The notes beneath the pieces were generated by a model. The model was not told the DNA's origin, searched no databases, and worked only from the letters and a program-made list of their open reading frames with translations. Shown here in pieces: positions 52,138 to 54,412 of a DNA stretch of 54,412 bases. The DNA lies in contig CANGGG010000012.1 in assembly GCA_947453415.1 (NCBI GenBank), forward strand, positions 1-54,412, read 5' to 3'. Position numbers and translations under genes: made by a program. Within the stretch, counting starts at the first letter, position 1, and each line of letters begins with the position of its first letter. Source of the DNA: Bacteroidota bacterium. Its GTDB lineage: Bacteria; Bacteroidota; Bacteroidia; UKL13-3.

Positions 52138-54102
52138 GTGGGAGAGCATCAAAGCATTCATAATAAGCTATCACTAGCAGGTCTTTTAGTAACACTTGGG
52201 ATTATTTTTGGCGATATTGGAACTTCGCCTTTATATGTATTAAATGCAATTGTTGACACAAAAGTCATCACAAAAGATTTAATTTATGGCGGACTTTCTT
52301 GTATTGTTTGGACTTTAACGCTTCAAACAACTTTAAAATATGTACTGATTACTTTAAATGCTGATAATAATGGTGAAGGAGGTATTTTTTCATTGTATGC
52401 ATTGGTTCGTAGACGTAAACCATATTTAATTTTTCCTGCTATAATAGGTGGTTGTGCATTATTGGCCGATGGTGTTATTACTCCTCCAATTTCAGTTTCT
52501 TCAGCTATTGAAGGTTTACGTTTAATAAAATCTGATACCATTAATTTTTCCGAAATTCCTACCGTTCCAATTGTAATTGCCATTATCAGTTTTCTGTTTT
52601 TAATTCAAAGAGTTGGAACTTCTATTGTTGGTAAATCGTTTGGACCAATTATGTTTATTTGGTTTGGAATGATTGCCATTTTGGGAATCAGTAAAATTGG
52701 TTCTCATATTGATGTTTTGAATTGCTTAAACCCCTATTATGCTTATAATTTGTTGTTTAATTACCATGAAGGATTTTGGATTTTAGGAGCTGTTTTTTTA
52801 TGTACAACTGGGGCTGAAGCTTTGTATTCCGATCTTGGTCATTGTGGTAAAAATAATATTAGAGTGAGTTGGTTTTTTGTAAAATCTGCTTTGCTTTTAA
52901 GTTATTTTGGTCAAGGTGCAAATTTATTAGCTCATGAAGGACAAACCTTGGCTCAAACTGGAATTAATCCTTTTTATGATTTGATGTCACTTGAGTTTTT
53001 ACCTTTTGGAATTGCTATAGCTACAATGGCTGCTATTACTGCAAGTCAAGCTTTAATTAGTGGTTCATTTACTCTCATATCGGAGGCAATCAGATTAAAT
53101 GTTTGGCCAAAAGTAGCATTAAAATATCCAAGTGAATTGAAAGGTCAATTATATGTGCCAAGTGCAAATATTATTCTTTGGATTGGTTGTATTGGTGTTG
53201 TATTGTATTTTAGAGAATCAAAAGCTATGGAAGCTGCATATGGATTAGCCATTACCATTGCCATGTTAATGACCACTTTATTATTGGTAAATTATTTAAG
53301 AATCATGAAAGTAAACAAATGGTTAGTAGCTTTATTATTATTGGTTTACCTTGGAATTGAAGGTTCGTTTTTAGCAGCTAATTTGGTTAAATTTTCACAT
53401 GGTGGTTGGGTAAGTTTAGGAATTAGTAGCATATTTATTTTTATCATGTTAATTTGGTATAAAGGTCGAAAAATCAAAAATCGATTAACGGAATTTGTAC
53501 AGCTAAAAACCTATATTCCTATTTTAGAACAATTGAGTAAAGATGAATCGGTTTCAAAATTTGCAACGCATTTAGTTTATTTAACAAGTGCTGATTTAAA
53601 AAATGAAATTGAATCAAAAGTCATGTATTCTATTTTGCAAAAGCAACCCAAACGTGCTGATATTTATTGGTTTGTTCATATTCATGTAGACGATCAGCCT
53701 TATACCATGGAGTATAAAGTGGATCATATTGTTCCAAATGATATTGTAAAAGTGGAGTTTAAATTAGGTTTTAGAGTTGAACAAAAAATTAATTATTACT
53801 TTAGAAGGGTAGTAGAAGAATTAGTTTTAAACAAAGAAGTAGATGTTACCAGTAGATATACTTCATTGCGCGAACAAAATATTACAGGCGATTTTAAATT
53901 TGTAGTTTTACAACGTCATTTATCAACCGAAAATGAATTATCGGAATTTGAACAATGGATTATGGATGTGTATTTTACTTTAGATAAATTAAGTTTGTCG
54001 GAAGCAAAAGCATTTGGACTTGATACCAGTTCCGTATTAATTGAAAAAGTTCCTTTGGTAATTACTCCTTTAAAAGAATTTAAGTTAAAAAGGATGTATT
54101 AA
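52138..54102 (+). CDS. kup: KUP-family potassium uptake permease
   Basis: Kup takes up K+ with protons across the inner membrane. From the GTG at 52138 the protein starts VGEHQSIHNKLSLAGLLVTL and runs into the family signature GIIFGDIGTSPLYVL, then about 12 transmembrane helices (EGGIFSLYALVRRRKPYLI, TGAEALYSDLGHCGK, QGANLLAHEG). A soluble C-terminal domain of about 200 residues ends the protein. The alternative start TTG 52108 would fall in the -7 promoter box. The length of 654 is normal. Its stop overlaps the murF stop by a few bases on the opposite strand. Confidence 0.93.
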   Translation: MGEHQSIHNKLSLAGLLVTLGIIFGDIGTSPLYVLNAIVDTKVITKDLIYGGLSCIVWTLTLQTTLKYVLITLNADNNGEGGIFSLYALVRRRKPYLIFPAIIGGCALLADGVITPPISVSSAIEGLRLIKSDTINFSEIPTVPIVIAIISFLFLIQRVGTSIVGKSFGPIMFIWFGMIAILGISKIGSHIDVLNCLNPYYAYNLLFNYHEGFWILGAVFLCTTGAEALYSDLGHCGKNNIRVSWFFVKSALLLSYFGQGANLLAHEGQTLAQTGINPFYDLMSLEFLPFGIAIATMAAITASQALISGSFTLISEAIRLNVWPKVALKYPSELKGQLYVPSANIILWIGCIGVVLYFRESKAMEAAYGLAITIAMLMTTLLLVNYLRIMKVNKWLVALLLLVYLGIEGSFLAANLVKFSHGGWVSLGISSIFIFIMLIWYKGRKIKNRLTEFVQLKTYIPILEQLSKDESVSKFATHLVYLTSADLKNEIESKVMYSILQKQPKRADIYWFVHIHVDDQPYTMEYKVDHIVPNDIVKVEFKLGFRVEQKINYYFRRVVEELVLNKEVDVTSRYTSLREQNITGDFKFVVLQRHLSTENELSEFEQWIMDVYFTLDKLSLSEAKAFGLDTSSVLIEKVPLVITPLKEFKLKRMY

Positions 54103-54412
54103 TTTATTACTTCTAATAAATCTTCCAAACGCATACTTCTTGATCCTTTCATAAACACATTGGTGTCGGATAATGAATTAGTTTTTAAAAATATTTTACA
54201 CTCATTTGTGGTATTAAAAGTATGAAAATTATTTTTTGTTTTCATAAAGTTTTCACCACATAAGAAAACGTTTTTTAAATTTAAACTCACACATAAATCT
54301 ACCATATTTTGGTGCTCTTCTTCTGCATATTTACCTAATTCAAACATATCGCCAAGTATTACAGTTTTATTGGTAAATGGCATAGCCGAAAAGCTTTTTA
54401 AGGCTACTTCCA
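54099..54412 (-). CDS. murF: UDP-MurNAc-tripeptide D-Ala-D-Ala ligase MurF (C-terminal part)
   Basis: The frame is open from the window edge at 54412 to the stop at 54099, so only the C-terminal 103 codons are visible; an internal ATG at 54383 is not the true start. NKTVILGDMFELGKYAEEEH and GSRSMRLEDLLEVI match the C-terminal domain of MurF, and the leading VALKSFSAM is consistent. The enzyme adds D-Ala-D-Ala to the peptidoglycan precursor in the cytoplasm. Confidence 0.85.
   Translation of the reverse strand, partial: EVALKSFSAMPFTNKTVILGDMFELGKYAEEEHQNMVDLCVSLNLKNVFLCGENFMKTKNNFHTFNTTNECKIFLKTNSLSDTNVFMKGSRSMRLEDLLEVIN

Overview
The window is AT-rich DNA from a member of the Bacteroidota. 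The evidence is a full-length SprA (the type IX secretion outer-membrane channel, here directly after ruvA), three secreted proteins ending in a type IX secretion (T9SS) sorting domain, lipobox lipoproteins, a TonB-dependent receptor flanked by HmuY-like genes, almost no Shine-Dalgarno sequences, and repeated TAnnTTTG boxes of the Bacteroidota sigma type. I cannot name a genus. I see no rRNA, tRNA, CRISPR array, prophage or transposase gene. The window mixes chromosomal housekeeping genes with small accessory modules and palindromic repeats.

Layout. 1-1589: the start of a large secreted PKD/CUB-like protein that runs off the left edge. 1590-2533: a gene-free cluster of palindromes with a duplicated unit of about 98 bp. 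2534-7383 (minus strand): an exported propeller-like protein whose 5' end is built of repeats, lpxH, a LUD-domain protein, two methyltransferases and rbfA. 7621-12030: a T9SS-sorted HmuY-like protein, a TonB-dependent receptor and a HmuY-like lipoprotein, probably a heme/iron acquisition operon. 12124-17105: murQ, a C-terminal processing protease, a VanZ-like protein, a second LpxH-like phosphoesterase, a small MORN-type protein and ruvA. 17202-24410: sprA. 24434-25664: marR with a twin-palindrome operator, then yceI. 25828-28492: an M1 peptidase and a MntA/HepT toxin-antitoxin pair. 28568-29812: the E2 subunit of pyruvate dehydrogenase. 30009-32946: a LuxE-like protein and a lipoprotein with overlapping divergent start codons, an acidic protein, and an HDAC-fold deacetylase. 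33056-36885: the three transhydrogenase genes pntAA, pntAB and pntB, with two four-helix-bundle (S23-type) genes between them, one broken. 37009-40170: a pentameric ligand-gated channel homologue directly followed by a T9SS subtilase. 40219-43736: a three-gene operon of a histidine-box hydroxylase/desaturase, a StlD/DarB-like ketosynthase fused to a heme-oxygenase-like domain, and an unrecognised protein. 43956-51973: cyanophycinase, an unknown acidic protein, a Usp/CPA2 antiporter pair, an M28 peptidase, a lipoprotein, glyA and a LysE-type exporter. 52138-54102: kup. 54099-54412: the 3' end of murF.

Working together. SprA would export the T9SS-tagged proteins (7621, 25828, 37990). Kup and the Usp/antiporter pair concern potassium and proton balance. 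LpxH, MurQ and MurF serve the envelope. The transhydrogenase, PDH E2 and GlyA are core metabolism. The least ordinary parts are the ketosynthase-oxygenase fusion operon, the channel/protease pair, the S23 genes inside the pnt locus, and several palindromic elements, one framed by an 8-bp direct repeat.
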